Notes under the pieces: generated by a model
The model's database searches: none
Seen by the model: only the letters and a program-made list of their open reading frames with translations
Told to the model about the DNA's origin: nothing
Made by a program: the position numbers and the translations under genes
In this document: piece after piece, positions 1 to 11,324 of the stretch
How positions within the stretch are numbered: the first letter of the stretch is position 1
How the letters are laid out: the number at the start of each line of letters is the position of its first letter
Source: Owenia fusiformis
Lineage: Eukaryota > Annelida > Polychaeta > Sabellida > Oweniidae
Assembly (NCBI GenBank): GCA_903813345.2
Contig: CAIIXF020000007.1
Location: forward strand, 14,368,714 to 14,432,713
Length of the DNA stretch: 64,000 nucleotides
Reading direction: 5' to 3'

Positions 1-334
1 CGTTATGACCATGTTCACGTAGTGTATTGAATTGTGTAAGCTCGTTGTAAGCCCGTTAGACAAAATATGATTTGCAAAAAAAACTAAAAATGAAATATTT
101 CCATGATTGATGAATTACTTCATCACTAATGATCATCGGTAATAATCTAGTTAGTAGTAGTAGTATCGTCGTAACAAGATGGAAGAACTTCCGGGCTTCG
201 TTTTCGGTAAGATATTTTTATTTCTCGATTCTACACTAATTATAAGTCAAGTTGTGGACAATAATTTGGCTCAAAGAAAAGGAAGATAGTCCAGTTTGAC
301 AATATGCAGGCGGTTTCTATGTTTGGTATATTAA

Positions 335-644
335 AGGTAGAATCAGATCTATGGGGGTGACAAAATTACAAGCAAAATGTACAATTGACCTACCAATCCA
401 TTCCTCACAATCTAAAGTACAATATCTCCAAGAAGATTCATGATATGTTATAAATTGGTGAAATTATGGTAACCATTCTTATAAAAAATAAAACATCATT
501 GTAAAAATCTTTAGTTTCCCTGAAATAAAGTGTGCACTTTCGGGATTTTTAGAAAATAGACATGAAAAGGAATGACATGAGCCCGAAATATTCTAAAATT
601 GTAACAATTTTTTGTAAGGCTGCTCGCTAGATCTGATTCTCTCT
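335..644. mobile_element. TTAA-flanked MITE, family A copy 1
   Basis: The ends are imperfect inverted repeats (AGGTAGAATCAGATCT on the left, AGATCTGATTCTCTCT on the right). They are flanked by TTAA at 331-334 and 645-648, the target duplication typical of piggyBac-type elements. A second copy with the same interior lies at about 33203-33589. There is no coding capacity. It is nested in the loop of a larger foldback element. Confidence 0.75.
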
Positions 645-689
645 TTAACGAAGACACAGTTAACATATTTAGTCCCTCGATCTGGTTAC

Positions 690-744
690 GTTGACGATCT
701 TTATGAATATTGCCAATGTGACAATATTCATGAAGATCGTCAAC
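690..744. repeat. Near-perfect 23-bp-stem hairpin
   Basis: Positions 690-712 pair with 722-744 (GTTGACGATCTT...CAATATTC...GTCAAC) with one T/C mismatch and a 9-base loop. It is the tightest short palindrome in the left 1 kb and lies inside the foldback element. It could be a nested element remnant or a small-RNA-producing hairpin. Only the structure is supported. Confidence 0.7.
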
Positions 745-1313
745 ATAACAAAAGCGTAACAAAATATGTGAATTGCGTCTTTGTTAATATACCAAACATA
801 GAACCGCCTGCACATTCTCAAACTAGACTATCCTCCTTAACTTTGAGCCAAATTATTGTCCACAACTTGACTTATAATTAGCGTAGAATCGAGAAATAAT
901 AATATCTTACCGAAAACGAAGCCCGGAATTAAGTTCTTCCATCTTGTTACGCTGACGTAGAAACTTCTTGAATAGTGTTGGGTAGATGGTGTATTCGATA
1001 GATCAAACAGTGATATACACGCAAATTGCATCAAACGCTTTTGGTTCTAAAGATTTTTTGGACCAGTTATGACATATCAAGTTTCTAAAAATCTAGCTCT
1101 CAAGCACCTTTCTTTATATTTATATTCCGAATATGCGGTCATTTTTTAATTGCTTTCATTAACATTATTCTTGAAGTGTTTTTAAGAAAGCAATGCAGAT
1201 TCAAGACTATAATATCAATTCAATCAACTCCTAATAGCTTAATATTACACAAGAAAATGTTTTTTTTTATTTCCCGTAATTAAACAAAGTATCATTTTAT
1301 ATTTTAACCCTAC

Positions 1314-2105
1314 CATTATCCATTGACCTGTCGTCTGGCCTTGACCAGCAACCCATGCGCCTCTCAGATCGCCATCGGGAGTGGAGGTACGCTCTGTATC
1401 AAGCCTGGCACGATGTGGTCCGTGTAACAGTTCAGGATTCCACGAGGATGAAGCCGAAAGCTGATCGTCATTAGCAAATTTCACCAACTTTTCATTGCAG
1501 TTAGATATTGCTGTAAAATAAGTAAATCCAACACTGATTTCTGTGTGCATTTCATAAAATCAACCAACTTTAATGTGAACAGCAGTACTAATGTTGTTCT
1601 CAATGGGAAAGAAATCAGAGGACGAAGTAATGAATTACAATATGATTAGTACTATCATCAATTACACAGTTTTCTTTGGAGTCTAGTTACAATAAGTTTA
1701 ACATAAAAGCTAGAGAAATAAGACTAGTACTTTTTCGTTTCATCTGTTTTCATGTATGTATTTTATGTAGTTAGTTTGTAATTAGGAAAATAAACACTGT
1801 ACTGTTGTGAAACAGATATGATAGCTGACGGTTGGTGTTTGTGGTGGCACTTATCCTTCCATTTACCAACAGTTACCCGACCCATAGATAGGCGATGGAT
1901 GTTTGCTGATAGAATGTCCAAATTAAAAAAAAATGATTATGCTAAAAACCATAATGACTAAATTGTGTACTGCATCAATTTTTCATTGACTCACAGTTTC
2001 ATCATCTTAAACTAATACAAGTCCGATAACATTGAGATACTTACACGAATATTGAGCATATGATATTGCGAAGCATCCCACAAAGGTGTACAGAACTAGA
2101 TACAT
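1314..2105 (-). CDS. Secreted F5/8 type C (discoidin) domain protein, 5' part
   Basis: Two coding exons on the minus strand, 2105-2045 and 1510-1314, joined in phase 1. Exon 1 starts at an ATG and encodes a clear signal peptide (MYLVLYTFVGCFAISYAQ). It ends at a strong donor, CGT|GTAAGT. Exon 2 begins after TTTTACAG and encodes the first half of a discoidin domain: an early Cys (SNCNEK), then QLSASSSW, HGPHRARLDT, GAWVAG and TGQWIM. It ends at ATG|GTAGGG, just where the family's usual VDLG motif would follow. The family binds glycans, phospholipids or collagen outside the cell. I found no convincing next exon in 1-1313, which holds intron and a foldback element, so the rest probably lies beyond the left edge. 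Total visible is 86 codons. Confidence 0.75.
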
Positions 2106-2634
2106 TGTAGAACTTTCTCTAAAATATTAAAGTGGTAAAAATCAAAATAATCAATATGAAATGTGAGGGAAATATACAAAATACATAGAAAATGCATAAC
2201 AGATATGTAAATCAGAGTAATCCGATATTTCATATAATTCACAATTTTTTATAGCACGATGTAACTAGGACTAATAAAAATACTTGTACGTACCTCTGTT
2301 CCATTATCCAATCTCAAAATAAATTGACATAATTAGTTTGATGGTATAAATAACGAGTCATTAGTCATAAAGGTGGGTTAAATGGCTTTATTTTTCACCC
2401 CTTAATCCTAAAGTAATCAATATCAAGTTTATCGAATGTGGTGGACCCAGTTTATTCACGCAAAATACACATGTTCCCAATCCTCTAGGCTGAACCTACA
2501 TATCTCTTCAATAATGTCATCTAAAGGGGGCATCTCCTAGCTTCAACTATATAGAAAGGCTAGATTCATTTTAAAATAGATGTTGTTTTTCAACAAATAA
2601 ATAAAGGTTCAAGGAAATGCTGCACACACAAATA

Positions 2635-3476
2635 CAGGGTGGGCCAAAAACAATATCCAAGTTTAAAGATAAATATCATATGATATATGTATTATGCCAT
2701 GTATCATATATCATTTTAAAGATACATAATTTTCTAACAATATGAGATCATCTGATTGAAAAACTGTTGCTTTATTGAAGAGGGAGAGGCTAAAAATGAC
2801 ACCAGGGGTGTCAAAAAAGTATTCACTGCAGATTTTCAAAATTTTGGAAAATGGAGGGAAATTTGAACTTTGGCACCTTCAAAAGAAATACACTTATAGA
2901 AGTTTAATCCAAAATTTGACAATAATACTTTTTTAATAAATATTGATTGTGTATTACTTTTAAATACATTTATAAAAATTTGGGCAATCATATTGAGTTC
3001 ATCCTCTGATCACAGGGCTTCAAGATCCAGAATATATTCTTTCTTTTTCACCCTCTGCGATAAGCAGTTAGCCTTTCCCCGATTAAGAACTCGCAATCTG
3101 ATTGGCTGTCGCAACACTGCGACAGAAATCATATATAAGTCATTGCGCATAATAAGATCACGTGATTCAGTTTAATCTGGCGCTTCCAAATTGGTTATAG
3201 CAGGGGGAAGAAGGAGGTACGGATTCTGGATACCTGCTTAGGAGGATGTATTGAGTTCAGCTGTGACTGCAATACGGGTGTCCATTTTTGAATTTTCATT
3301 TTCTGATTTTCGGTCACTCATTTTAGCCTCTAATTTAACAAGAAAACAAAAGTTTTTCAATCAGATGGTGTCATATTGTAGGTAATGATTAATCTTTAAA
3401 TTGATATATAATACATGGCATGGTTTAAGATATATCATATGAATCATTCATCTTTAAATCTTTTTGGCCCAGCCTG
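2635..3476. mobile_element. Tc1/mariner-like non-autonomous element (CAGGGTGGGCC ends)
   Basis: The left end CAGGGTGGGCCAAAAA and the right end TTTTTGGCCCAGCCTG are inverted and flanked by TA on both sides (2633-2634 and 3477-3478). The inverted similarity extends inward through a run with ATATCATATGAT, GATATATGTATTATGCCATG and its mirror. There is no transposase frame; the 60-codon frame inside has no recognisable motif. The same terminal motif recurs at 25151, 27497 and 43519. The flanks 2106-2634 and 3477-3868 show nothing else I can support. Confidence 0.75.
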
Positions 3477-3868
3477 TATATATGGACTGGTGAGGTCCTG
3501 AGATGAAGATGTCAGCATTGTAGAAATATTTGATTGACAGAATGTAGTTTCATTTTATCTGTTATATTTTAATATGCAATTAATATGAATTATAAAATAG
3601 GTTAATACAACAATACAATATAAACATGGCATACTAACGATGTTGTAAAAACAGTGTAGAGATATAAATAATTATTTGACTTTTTTCATCTAAGTTCATC
3701 TACATTTTTCAAAGAATTGACAACTTTTTGTTCAGATGTCAAGTCTGTATTTTAGTTACAATTAGGTATTGATAGTTTTAGTTCACCTGGGTATTTCATC
3801 AATTCCCCAAACCACTCTTCAATTCATACTTTAAATATGGTTATTACTTCATAGCGCTGGTTTTCTGA

Positions 3869-3874
3869 TTTATT
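3869..3874 (-). terminator. Poly(A) signal of the ankyrin membrane gene
   Basis: TTTATT on the plus strand reads AATAAA on the minus strand, about 42 nt beyond the TAG stop (3918-3916) of the ankyrin gene. Position and orientation fit a 3' end-processing signal. Confidence 0.55.
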
Positions 3875-3915
3875 CACATCCTTCATGTTCTTTGCTTCTA
3901 CACGGTATCTTACGT

Positions 3916-6900
3916 CTATGTTTCACATGAAAAGACATCATGCCTTGTGCGCATCCTGGAACCCTGGAATGTAGATTCAACAAGGTGCTTGCGTTTGGGA
4001 CTCATGAGCCCAAGAGAAGCTTTAACTGGCGTATGTGGATCAACATCATCCCAAACATTACTGTCCTTCACGCTGATCTCCAACAGCTCTGCAGCTTCAA
4101 GGTGACCTGAATTAGAAAGTACAAATTATTGACAAGACCAAGTGTCTTGTCAAGGATGAAGTTTTACCATCCTAAACAAGACACCAGGTGAACAATACCC
4201 ACCCATAGGTTGTATACATAGAGGTATCACAACTGATTACTTTCATACTATAGTACAAGACTTCGCAGACTTGGTGCTTTCAGACAAGTTTGTTTGTGCG
4301 TTATGTAATTCTGGGTGTTTGACTGAGTGGTTCACGACTCGTATAAAAGGCTGTGGTGTGTACCTGTATGTCTGTGTACCCGTACACACAAAAGAACACA
4401 GGGCTCCTCCAAGGAGGGGTTTCTCGCTCTTTCTTCGAGTGTAAAATACGTAAAATACGGAATATACCAATGAGGTATTGCTCGCCAAATATGGCGGTAA
4501 CCAAGATATAACAATAAAAAACAGTCTTCATTCTATATACAGTATATCTCGAGAACATTGGTCATTTAAAATATTTTACTAGAAACAGTATACTGCAACT
4601 TACAAGAGCATGTGTCTGTTATATTTAATGTATAAATGATGCTACAAGGGTAATATTTGACAACATGAAACCCATGTTCGAATGTTTAGTACTAAATATT
4701 ATGCTTTCTCAAAAATCAGTTCATGAAGTTCACCTGCGTTGGTTGCACTATCAATAGGATATACACCAGATCTGCTCTTTATGTAAGGATCAGCCCCTGA
4801 AAATAAGGATGTCATTTGTATCGTTGCCTCAAGAAAGTCAGTCATGAACAAAGGGAGATTGCAAAGAAACGGCAACGCGAACATTACGTCAATGGGGAAG
4901 ATTGGACGTTAACATGCTCCTTTCTCTATTTTTCTTATTGCTCCAGGTCCATGTTTGAAAAAGTTTTACTTTGCGTTAGGAAAGTCAAGTTATCATTCCA
5001 TTCAAAATTGGACTGATATTTTGCTAAATAAATCATACTAATGCTTTTACATTTTTACAATTGACTTAGATTTTTGTTTTTATTTTTTTAGTTATTTAAC
5101 TTATTTTAGTCTAGTCTTAGATAAGTTTTACTAGGTAATACATTTATAGAATTCATACCATTTTCAAGTAGGAATTTCACTACATCTTTGTTACCCTTGC
5201 TAGCAGCTCTGTGTAAAGCTGTATATCCTCTGTTATTTCTCTGGTTCACATTACATCCTGAAAGTAAACTTAACCATACAATGGATTATGTTATCTGACA
5301 TGTAGGATGAGCCCACAAAATTAACCTAGTGTTTATAGTAACTTCCAATGGCCACAATTTCGTAGGCATTTTACAAAACACGCTCACATGAGTCGAGTGC
5401 TGACCATAAACATTTTGATACCTCTTATTCTTATGGCTCGTTTTGTTGACTTTTAAATGAGATTAAACATACTTTATTTTTTAATCATATTCAAAATTGA
5501 TTTTTCTTCAAAATAATACTAAAATCATAAACATTTATCTAAAACTTTTGAAATATTATCAAAAAGGGAAGCATGACACTGCTCATTTTGAAGTTCACAT
5601 GTTTATAACACAGAGTTACATACCCTACTCTCAGACTCTTGAAAGCCCATGATAGTATTATAGTATATTAAAATAAAAGAACATCGAACAAGGTCGTGCA
5701 AAATATGACTTGAAACCCATTCTAAATGACTGTATTAACATCCCCTTAGGTAACATTTTTTGGCTCACCCTGTAGTTAAAGTAAAATTGTATAATTGATA
5801 GAATATTAATAAACTAAATGTAAGTCTTTTATCGTGAGAGATAAAGACGTGCCAATTTATACATCTGTCAAAAATATAAGCATTATCCCCGTTTTAAAGA
5901 GATCGATCCAGTCGTCCAGATTTATATTCTGGACAATCAGTAATGTCCCAATATAAATGCTCATAAAACATCATATATACCTTAGATATATCTTGAGACC
6001 AAATCATAAGCACAATATTACCAATATATTGGGAAAATCAACAGGACAACCAACAGAACAACCAGCTGTCAGAATTGAACACAATAAGTCGAAAACAATA
6101 TACAATTTAATGTTTTTTTGGGGATTTATCTATATTTTAACCCCCTAGAAGTAATAAATATGGCTTCTCTGAGACAAAACAATCTGTTGAAACTGAAGGA
6201 AAAAGCCAATCAGACTGGAACAAATTTGAGCGGGCTTTTTAAATTTTAATTTGAATTTCTATTCATGAAAGTGGAAATTCATTGCGAGGAACAATCATCG
6301 AATTGATACTGTTATTAACAAATTAATTCAAGCTTCAGAATTGGTAAGTCGATAAACAAACTTGTTTTACATCAAATAACACGAAAAAATCAGGGGGTTA
6401 CTCTAATTGTTTTTTTAGGAGACCAGATCTCTTTAATAGTAAGCTGTATATAAACGGACTAAATTGCATAAGTAAATTAGGATATATAAGTACCCAAGAG
6501 GATATAATATTGCTAACGGTAACCGGACAACTCATCCCCTAGACGACTCATCCCTGGACAACTCATCCCCTGGACAACTCATCCCCTAGACAAGTCATCC
6601 CCTAGACAACTCATCCCCTGGACACTCATCCCCTAGACAACTCATCCCCTGGACAACTCATTCCCTTGATGACTAATCCTTTGGCATGTTTGAGTATAGT
6701 AATTTAATATTATATTATTCATATTTGATATTCAAATGATCAAATGATCTTTTTTTCTTATTTCAAGAGTTGTAGGCAGAATTCCCATGACATTCTATAC
6801 CTCGCTTTTCTTTTGTTACTTGACGTAAACAGAACTTCTAAAACCGACAAACATTTGTGATAACTGCCTGCAACACCGGAATTAGGTAAAAATCAAAATC

Positions 6901-9900
6901 GATCGTATCTTTGAGGTTCCGACATTTTGCTACGATCCGTTTCGGTAACCAGCATAATCTAGTGGTGTACCAGTTATAAACAAACTTTCTGGAGGGGAAT
7001 ATTGTTAAAAAACTATGATATTGTCAAAGAGATAATCAACCAATTAATTAGTCTTGCTCAAAGACTGTATCCACCCCCCCCCCCGTCACCTTCACTCTCT
7101 TTACCTAGCAATATACAGAGAGAAGGATAAAGGGGAGGGGGGAGTACAGGATCTTTTAAGCAAGACTACCAATTAATCTGTGATTTGTTTTGTAAATATT
7201 TACTTTTTATTTCGAAATGATTGATTGGTAACATTGATTGAAAAGTTCCTTTGATGTTATAATATGTTTGTTGTTCATATAGCTCAAATATTCTTTAATC
7301 CAAAGATTACTGAAGTTCATGTTTCAGTTATGCAAAAGAGAACTTGGTTGGTCATGGAAATATTGAGTCATGTAATTCAAGAATAAGAGATGAGAGTTTT
7401 AATGGCATTGCTTGACTGTTTATTTGTGTCAATAAAATGAATTATAATATTTTGAATGGTCCAAGATGTATTTTACTAAAGTATTTTTTTTCAAGAAACA
7501 CTTTACAAATTAGCTTCATGTGATGAAGGATGAGTTGTCCAGGGGATGAGTTGAATTGTCTAGGACATGAGTTGTCCAGGGGATGAGTTGTCTAGGGGAT
7601 GACTTGTCCAGGGGATGAGATGTCCAGGGGATGAGTTGTCTAGGGGATGAGATGTCCAGGGATGAGTTGTCTAGGGGATGAGTTGTCCGTAAGCCTTGCT
7701 AACCACATTGTGACGATAATTTGAAAATGTAAAACATGAATACCTGCCGCCAGCAGATCTTTGAGGACAGCTATGTCATTGTCTGTTGAGTTTAACACGC
7801 CATATGTACCAAGGTAGAACGCAGAGTCTCCATCCTTAGTACACACCTTCAAGTCAGCTCCGTACTTTAAAAGGTAGCGTATCAGGCGTCTTTGACCACT
7901 AAGGCATGAACACTAAACATATAATACATTAAACAGAGATGAATAAAACACTTTTGTAATAACATTACATCAGTGCAACTGGTCATAAACAAATTGACGG
8001 TGGTTATATACACTGTCAAATATATTGTGGCTAGGTTGTTGCTTTGAATAGCATCTTGAAATCTTTAGATTTTAAAACAGACGTTCCCCTCATGTATGTT
8101 TACCTTTATTACGCATCTTATTCTTCTGTTGACTGTTACTAATATATATACCTAGTAATTAACTCCAATCAGTGTGATTTACCTCTGGAAATGAGTTTTG
8201 CCAATCATGCCTTCAATGAAAGAACTTCTATGAATGGAACACCTTTCCATTTTGAGGTGAATTATTGAGCCACAAGTGTCGGGCTTTACTCACAATGTTA
8301 AAAGGAAGATCGTTGGTCTAATATTAAAACAATGGGCTTTATTTCAGGTCTTTTCTCAAGCTTGAAAAGTATTATTTCGCTAAACATTATCAATATTCCG
8401 TTCATAAAGTCAGAATATTATCAATACACATGTGGTAAGTTTCTCATCTTACATTCTTATAGCTTATTGAAAATGAATTTCCTTTATTTTACTTTTTTAT
8501 TTGATATTATTGCAATATAATGTGTAACTAAATTGTGTGTACAGGCATACTTACGTGCGGTAGAAGCTACTTACAAGAAATAACGACAAGCCATTTGATG
8601 GAAGTGCAAAGTTGATGTCATAACTGGAAAGTTCAAGCTTTTTTATCAGTGCCTCCGTATGACCGGGTTCGTAGGCTGTCTGCAATGATAAAAAATAGTA
8701 CCGTGGGCACTACTTTTACTAGTTTTGTGGATAAAATCGCCAACTTAAGATTTAGAATGTCCAAAGACTAAGCATTTGTAGAGTTTGTTACCTTTGCGAG
8801 ATCGAACAAACTCAACGTGGAGTGCTCAGCTGGTGTATGATCACATGAATTCGGATTGTCTGTCTCCTCCTTCTTTGAATCAGCACCCAACAAAATAAGC
8901 ATCACTAGAAAAATTATAATAAAGTTTTTTCATTCAAAATACAATTATTTGCACAATTTGCATCATATCAAAGTGCCTTTCGATTGAATTGTATTTTAAT
9001 TGTTTGGCATCTCTATGGTGTTTTTATATAAAAAAATAATGGAGTAATAATTTAAAGGCCATATCTTAAGTTTGAAAATATGTTTTTATCATTCATTTAC
9101 TATTTATTGACTTAAAAATTATAAAAAAAAGTTGAAAGATTTTTATTTTTCTAATTTACCGCCATTTTTCAAATAAAAGTTAAAAGTTTTTAATCATCAA
9201 ATATGATCATCATACAAGCAAAACAAATTTTGACAGCACTGCAAAGACTAAATTAATTACGATTTAGGCCTAAAACAATATCAATTAATGTTGATTGTCT
9301 AACTCATGTATGTTTAAAAGAAGTATATATTGTGTTTTAGATTTTACTGCACCATTATTATTGATTATTAAAGATATGTAGGAGCTCTATATTTTAGTTT
9401 TAAATAAATTCGAACAGAAAGTGCTTCAAAATCCAAAATTTCACATATAACATTTTGATTATATTTTGGCTGCGTTTTTGAACTGCCCGCGGAGAAAGTC
9501 AGTTGCATAATATTTAGGCCTAATAAGTTTTCCCTCGGGTACCACGAAAAAGAACAATAAGCTCAGCAGTGCAAATTACACGTTCTCAACAAAAAAAAAC
9601 TCATCCAGGCACACCTACACTCACATAGTTCTTTTGAAAGATCTCATGGTTTAATGCAGTGGAACTCCTGTGAAGCACTAGCAACGAGACGACGTGGTTG
9701 ACGACACAAGCAGTTACCCCGACAGGGTTGCCACAGCGTAATTAATTAGCGGTTTAAGTGCGCTTGGGTGAGCCGTTTTTTGAAAACGTGTAAGCATGTA
9801 ATTTGCAACGCGCGCAGGGGCTCATTGTTCTCGATACCTAGGAGGAAAACTAATTTAATACTATGCAATATACTTGCGCCGCAGGCAGCTCAAAAACGCA

Positions 9901-10749
9901 CCCCAACTAAGACTACAATACAAATATAAGCCAAAATGAAACCTTTAACAAACATTAGTCTGGATTTACAGTTACATCTTAGAATTTTTTAAGTATATGT
10001 GCGAAGTGATGACATTATCCATGTTATCATGTGAACAGTTAGATATTATTCATATCGTGGTTGATACCTGTCGCAATTGAAGTTATGAGAATGTATCCAC
10101 CCATCAATATTGCCAGAATCATGCCGATGAAGGAACCAATACTAGCACTGTTATCGAATAGCCAATGGAAAGCCATTACAATTGGCTGAAAATGAGTTTG
10201 CCAATCATACGATTGAGCATGCACCCATATCTTAGTAAAAGCTGATTTGCTAAGATTACTTGTCATATTAAGACCTGCAAAAGAGCGGTAAATCATATTA
10301 TTCTGTGAGACAACATTCAAATATACTGCAATTTACAAGGAACCCAGTGATTTGTCAATTCGTTATAATTAATATAGTTACTGTGTATAACAGCTATCCG
10401 AGATGATATGGGGGAATATCACTCGGATTATTCATACCACCCTTGTGACCATATCAAATCACCCTTATCAAATCCCTCCAGGTGAACAACTACGTACGTT
10501 TTATCAACTAAACCATGAAAAGTTTAAGTATTCGATGTTTGGAATGACGATGTAGGCCCTCGATTTTGATTGCTCTGTAAGGCAGGAGTAATTACTTGAA
10601 ACAAACTGTGTTTGAAGTAGTCCAATCCAGGTTGCAGCTCTGTCGTGTATCGAGTCACAGCTTGGTACACTTGATTCTAGCCATTCATAATTTGTTTGGA
10701 AATCACCGAGAAGAAGGGAAATGATCTCCAGAATATACTCCAATGCCAT
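3916..10749 (-). CDS. Single-pass membrane protein with ankyrin-like repeats, eight exons
   Basis: Exons (minus): 10749-10596, 10274-10068, 8904-8792, 8679-8575, 7912-7744, 5257-5159, 4796-4734, 4106-3916. Phases agree at every joint and give 1101 nt, 366 residues. The ATG has a good context (AACATGG). Residues 1-95 match no family I know. Residues 96-119 (SIGSFIGMILAILMGGYILI) are hydrophobic enough to cross a membrane. From about residue 121 there are degenerate ankyrin repeats: VMLILLGADSKK, AYEPGHTEALIKKL, GQRRLIRYLLKYGADLKV, the best one (NRGYTALHRAASKGNKDV, VKFLLENGADP), then YPIDSATNAGHLEAAELL. The last 30 residues are basic (SPKRKH, RMRTRHD). The donor at 4734 (GCAG|GTGAAC) restores the ankyrin pattern; reading through instead stops at 4699. 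Exons 3-8 are solid. Exons 1 and 2 rest on phase and splice sites. Function is unknown; ankyrins suggest protein binding on the cytoplasmic side. Confidence 0.75.
5302..5774. mobile_element. Degenerate inverted-repeat element in ankyrin-gene intron
   Basis: The left end TGTAGGATGAGCCCACAAAA and the right end TTTTTTGGCTCACCCTGTAG are imperfect inverted copies, related to the CAGGGTGGGCC ends found elsewhere in this window. The interior is AT-rich and non-coding. It lies in the intron between exons 5 and 6 of the ankyrin gene. The rest of that intron up to 6524 shows nothing further. Confidence 0.5.
6525..7688. mobile_element. Foldback element with arrayed 17-18-bp ends (GGACAACTCATCCCCTA)
   Basis: The left end is a tandem array (about 6525-6680) of GACAACTCATCCCCTA/TG units, about nine copies. 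The right end (about 7529-7688) is the same array inverted, GGGGATGAGTTGTCTA/CA, again about nine copies. Outermost bases are GGACAACTC and GAGTTGTCC. Repetitive inverted termini around a unique middle are the design of foldback-type transposons. The middle holds no long frame but carries a complete MITE (7049-7168) and a fragment like the element at 40112. TTGCTAAC occurs just outside both ends, possibly a diverged target duplication. It lies in the intron between exons 5 and 6 of the ankyrin gene. Confidence 0.8.
7049..7168. mobile_element. 120-bp hairpin MITE with 9-bp target duplication, copy 1
   Basis: Ends TAGTCTTGCT and AGCAAGACTA are perfect 10-bp inverted repeats. CCAATTAAT is present at 7040-7048 and again at 7169-7177, a perfect 9-bp target duplication. 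The interior is itself an imperfect palindrome (C-rich run, then CTCTTTACC...GGATAAAG, then G-rich run). It is nested inside the foldback element 6525-7688. A second copy with a different 9-bp duplication is at 50074. Confidence 0.9.
9466..9906. mobile_element. Inverted-repeat element in ankyrin-gene intron
   Basis: The left arm begins TTGGCTGCGTTTTTGAACTG and the right arm ends CAGCTCAAAAACGCACCCCAA, inverted with a few mismatches. The match continues inward (TTTTCCCTCGGGTACC versus its mirror GATACCTAGGAGGAAAA, and GCAAATTACA versus TGTAATTTGC). No coding capacity. It sits in the intron between exons 2 and 3 of the ankyrin gene. The neighbouring AT-rich stretch 9050-9465 holds no gene. Confidence 0.7.
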
Positions 10750-10852
10750 GTTTCACTCACTTTTGCAACCAAATCTGCAATTAAAGTTGTACGCGGCTGT
10801 TTACTAAAACACCATTGAGTACTAGTATTCGCAGCTACATTAGAGAGGTTAA

Positions 10853-11324
10853 AGCCCGGTATCCACCAATGGGGCAAAATCCCACTTGCCCCATCGAATC
10901 CCAATTTGCCCCATCGAATCCCACGAAGTCCCATGGGACCTTGATGACTTTGCCCCATCTTGCCCAATGGAGTCCCATCAAGCCCCATGGAGTCCCATCA
11001 AATGCCACAGTGCCCCATCGGTGTATGTCGGGCTTCACACAACACGTCATATGATCGAAATTCCCACGATGCCACATGGAAAGAATGAACATGTTCATTC
11101 TCGATGGGACTCCATGGGACTCCGTGGGATTTTGCCCCATCTTGCCACATCGAGTCCCACGTGGGACTTCATGGGACCTCGTGGGACTCGATGGGGCAAA
11201 ATCCCACGAAGTCCCATGGAGTCCCACGGACTTCATGGGGCAAAATCCCAAAAGGTCCCACGAGGTCCCACGCAATATTAAGTCTATGGAGGTCCCAACT
11301 TGCCCCATTGGTGTATACCGGGCT
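10853..11324. mobile_element. GC-rich CCCATGGGAC/GGGGCAAAATCCCA element with terminal inverted repeats
   Basis: Left end AGCCCGGTATCCACCAATGG and the right end's reverse complement AGCCCGGTATACACCAATGG match at 19 of 20 bases. TAA lies at 10850-10852 and 11325-11327 as a possible 3-bp target duplication. Almost the whole interior is built from short self-complementary words (GTCCCATGGGAC, CCCCATCGA, GGGGCAAAATCCCA, TGGGACTTCATGGGAC) on both strands. It therefore stays open in several frames, but the frames encode only reiterated GTSWD/SPTR-type words and are not genes. It lies about 100 bp upstream of the ankyrin gene's start codon. Confidence 0.75.

Larger units (their letters stand above)
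171..950. repeat. Foldback element with about 165-bp inverted arms
   Basis: The segment 171-333 reappears in reverse complement at 784-950. Shared landmarks are GTAACAAGATGGAAGAACTT at the outer edge and ATGTTTGGTATATTAA at the inner edge, with scattered mismatches and small indels. The loop contains a separate TTAA-flanked element (335-644) and a strong hairpin (690-744). No transposase-like reading frame is visible, so this looks like a non-autonomous foldback or MITE-type element. Open frames across it are short and run through repeat sequence. Confidence 0.8.
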
